Source of the DNA: Gymnopilus junonius
Lineage: Eukaryota > Basidiomycota > Agaricomycetes > Agaricales > Galerinaceae
NCBI GenBank assembly: GCA_015501075.1
Contig: JADNYJ010000352.1
Span: 1 to 33,375, forward strand
DNA length: 33,375 nt
Direction: 5' to 3'
A program made the position numbers and the translations under genes. This document shows positions 31,024 to 33,375 of the stretch, one piece after another. Below the pieces are notes generated by a model, which saw only the letters and a list, made by a program, of their open reading frames with translations, ran no database searches and was not told the origin of the DNA. Position 1 is the stretch's first letter, and each line of letters begins with the position of its first letter.

Positions 31024-33375
31024 TCAATCCCATGAAGGGGTCGAATGATAAGCGTGACTGCGCGCTGTGCCATTCTGATTGTGGGCAGGACTCGAGGGCG
31101 ACCATGGCGCGGGCGACGTAGGACTATAGCCGGGAGACGTAGGTGCTAAATAAGTATATGTCAATAAGAGATCAATTGAGCTAGCTAGTACGAAGAACAA
31201 TGCGACTCACAGTAGGATGGGGCTATTTTTTCCACCAATATTCATTAGTAAGGACACTACGAAATTTTGAAGCATAAACTTACATGCTGGTGAATATGCA
31301 GGTGAGGTCGGAGCTAATCCGAAAGGGTTATTAGACAGCGAGTCAAGGATGGTGAAAACCCAAGGAACATACAGTATTTTGGTGAAGCCGGTGAGGCCAT
31401 CGGAGACGTTGGCGAATACTTCGGAGAAGACGGCGACATGTGAGCAGGTGCTAGGGACAACAATTAATACGGCATTTGCTGCAGTGACGGAATATACTTA
31501 CATGCTAGGATTAGAAACAAGACGAGTAGAGTCATTAGTACAGGAAAGCAAAATGATGCTGAAAGACCTACTTGGAGAGTCTGGAAATAACTTGCGTTAG
31601 GTGAAGAATCATATATAAAAGGAAAAGAGACATACATCGAGGAGAAGCAGGACTGAAGGACGGGCTTGTAGGGGAATACCTCGGTGAAGTCGGGCTGAAT
31701 GACGGGGACTGAGGACTATAACGTGGCGAGGTAGGAGAGAACGAAGGAGACGTCGGTGAATAGCGTGGACTGGTTGGAGAATAACCAGGAGACGTGAGAT
31801 TAAGGGCAGGCGATGTCGGCGAATAAGTAGGAGAAGTTGCTCCTCTTGACCTGTCATAGAGAGGCGACGTAGCATAAGGAGATGTCCCGAAAGGTGAAGT
31901 GGCACCACCAAACGGTGATTGAGGAACAAAACTTGGAGAAGTCGGGGTGTAAGCATTGGGTGAGCTGGGACTGTACCCTGCAGGTGACATGCCTCCGGGA
32001 AGAGGACTTTGAGGATATGAAAGGAACTGGAAGCTGGACGCGTCTTCTCCCGTGTTGGAAGCAAGAGGCGAGAAAGAAGCAGAAGCAGCATCTCCCTTGA
32101 ACATTCCGTCTTGCCACATAGGAGAGTTTGTATCATATGGTGTCATTGCTACCTGTCCAGGTGTCATTCCGCCGTCGATTTGAGCTGCAAGCATCGACTG
32201 AACAGGTAGACGATGATCTACAATCGCATCCTTCAGCATGTCAATGTCCAGCGCGACCTCAAAGGCACCAGTACCCATAGGCGCCATTTGTCCAAACATA
32301 ACATTCTCCGCGATGCCGTGACAGTCATCCTTCTCACCAACCGCCGCTGCCTCCATCAGGATTTCAACAGTTTCCTCAAACGAACACCTCATCAAGGCTC
32401 CAGTATCAGCACGATTGATACCATGCCTGGTGATGGCCATGAGAGTTCCGCGGTGGGTCATCAGATCACAAAGGAGAGCAAGATGTCGATAGTTGACGTA
32501 GGAACCGTCAAATTCAATGACCCCACGAAGCTCCTTCATGATTGCGGCTCTAGCCGCTTCGATGCCCAGAACATTGAAGATTTCGACGCAGCTGTTGGAA
32601 TAGGTTCTCCTGAAGTCGACGCCATCAATGCACATCACGGTCTTCAGATTCACACCGTCGGTCTCAAGCACCCACTCCTTCTCTTTTCCAGTAAGAACGC
32701 TTCCATCCGGTGAAACAGTGACCTTGTCCTGCTCTGTCAAGAATACACGGTGGATACCCTTGACACCGCGGAGGCTGACGGAATTCAACATCGTGTTTTC
32801 GAGCTGCCGCAAGAAGATATCTTCTTCAATTGTGCCCATGCCATCATCATCTTTATCCGGGCTGCCCAATACACGGCAGCGAATGACAAGCTTTTCCGAA
32901 TTATCTTCACTCCAGATGACGAAAAGATCGGTCTTGAAGCTCTCCGCAATACGGCCGGCAACATAGTGCATTGTTAGCTTGCGATCAATCATCTTTGCAC
33001 GGTCCAGTTCAAGGCGGAGCAACCAAGGTGATTGGAGATGAAGTTTGGACTCGATCTCTTCATCAGGAATAGCGAAGAAGGACTCGACGAAAACTTGATC
33101 CTCTTCAATGATGGTTGACGTCGGGTCGGGTCATACCAAATTTCCACGGCGGCTGTGACAGTCCTCAGTGAAGTATAGGCAAGCTCTTGCTGAACATTCT
33201 TGGCCAAGCTTGACGAGCGCGAGATTTGTGGATCCAGGTATACAGTCAAGGAGGGCGTCTTGATGTTAGTCGCCACATTAATAATTTCCTTCAAGCGGGG
33301 TACACCCAGCGTAACGTTCTTACTGGAGACACCGGCGTAGTGGAAGGTGTTGAGCGTCATCTGCGTGGCAGGCTC
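31024..33375 (-). CDS. RPB1: RPB1, largest subunit of RNA polymerase II, C-terminal part
   Basis: RPB1 is the catalytic largest subunit of Pol II; its CTD heptads recruit RNA-processing factors. The gene enters from the right edge at the trigger-loop region ([40 protein letters not shown]). It continues through [58 protein letters not shown] and [20 protein letters not shown], then a degenerate linker, and many Y-S-P-T-S-P-x type repeats. It ends [16 protein letters not shown] then a short tail and TGA at 31024-31026. The 3' exons are: long exon to 31636, then 31580-31572 (9 nt), 31504-31502 (3 nt), 31450-31373 (78 nt), 31313-31284 (30 nt), 31222-31211 (12 nt) and 31145-31024. All these introns are phase 1 and 51-67 nt. 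One base appears missing near 33130 (GGG run), needed to join VEIWYDP to [10 protein letters not shown]; probably sequence error. Confidence 0.96.
31502..31504 (-). other. Candidate 3-nt microexon in the RPB1 CTD
   Basis: The minus strand reads TCCTAG|CAT|GTAAGT: an acceptor and a strong donor flank just three bases. The left exon ends in phase 1 (CCA A) and the right exon starts CACCTGCT. With CAT included, the junction reads Tyr-Ser-Pro-Thr-Ser-Pro-Ala, a complete heptad. Without it, it reads Tyr-Ser-Pro-Thr-Pro-Ala, one residue short, still in frame. Confidence 0.6.

Noticed and set aside
31854..32136. Extra frames overlapping the RPB1 CTD
   Set aside because: They are shadows produced by the heptad repeats read in the wrong frame.
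1..33375. CRISPR array, prokaryotic operons or transposon insertion
   Set aside because: The gene structures are eukaryotic with introns. No regular spaced repeats, terminal inverted repeats, transposase or reverse transcriptase frames were recognised.

Overview
The window looks like nuclear DNA of a filamentous basidiomycete (mushroom-forming Agaricomycete type). Genes are cut by many short introns (about 46-110 nt), the housekeeping proteins are fungal in style, and two very small genes encode CaaX-type lipopeptide mating pheromone precursors, a basidiomycete hallmark.

Layout, left to right. 1-1807 (-): 3' part of a DUF4246 protein, copy 1, cut by the window edge and broken in frame four times. 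2061-6013 (-): meiotic MutS homologue MSH4. 6257-8207 (-): YL1/VPS72, the H2A.Z chaperone subunit of SWR1-type remodellers. 8503-10148 (+): MFS transporter, divergent from VPS72. 11215-13350 (-): intact DUF4246 copy 2. 13807-14608 (+): mitochondrial ribosomal protein of the L51/S25/CI-B8 family. 14795-16057 (-): GET2-like tail-anchor receptor subunit. 16782-16863 (-): intron-containing tRNA-Gln(CUG). 17246-17362 and 19327-19440 (both -): two pheromone precursor genes, each behind the same TATAAAGGAG element, in an otherwise gene-poor 3.7-kb stretch. 20584-21759 and 22159-23334 (+): tandem alpha/beta hydrolases of epoxide-hydrolase type. 23830-27210 (+): retromer subunit VPS35. About 27.8-30.4 kb (+): protein-kinase-like gene. 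31024-33375 (-): C-terminal third of RPB1 with its CTD heptads, running off the right edge.

The most interesting content is (i) the pheromone pair, which suggests a mating-type B (pheromone/receptor) locus or an offshoot of one, although no STE3 receptor is present here; (ii) the 3' end of RPB1, where the CTD is spread over a chain of phase-1 symmetric mini-exons including a candidate 3-nt exon; (iii) an 8-nt exon splitting the MSH4 Walker A codons; and (iv) the tandem hydrolases, with GC-AG introns and a gene-conversion-like identity patch.

A caution applies throughout. VPS35, RPB1, VPS72, the kinase-like gene and DUF4246 copy 1 all carry single-base indels, mostly deletions in or next to short homopolymers. 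Essential genes are affected, so uncorrected sequencing error is the simplest reading. Frameshifts alone should not be read as pseudogenes here. MSH4, the MFS gene, DUF4246 copy 2, the ribosomal protein, GET2, the pheromones and both hydrolases read through cleanly once introns are removed. All exon boundaries were inferred by eye from GT/GC-AG signals and protein conservation.
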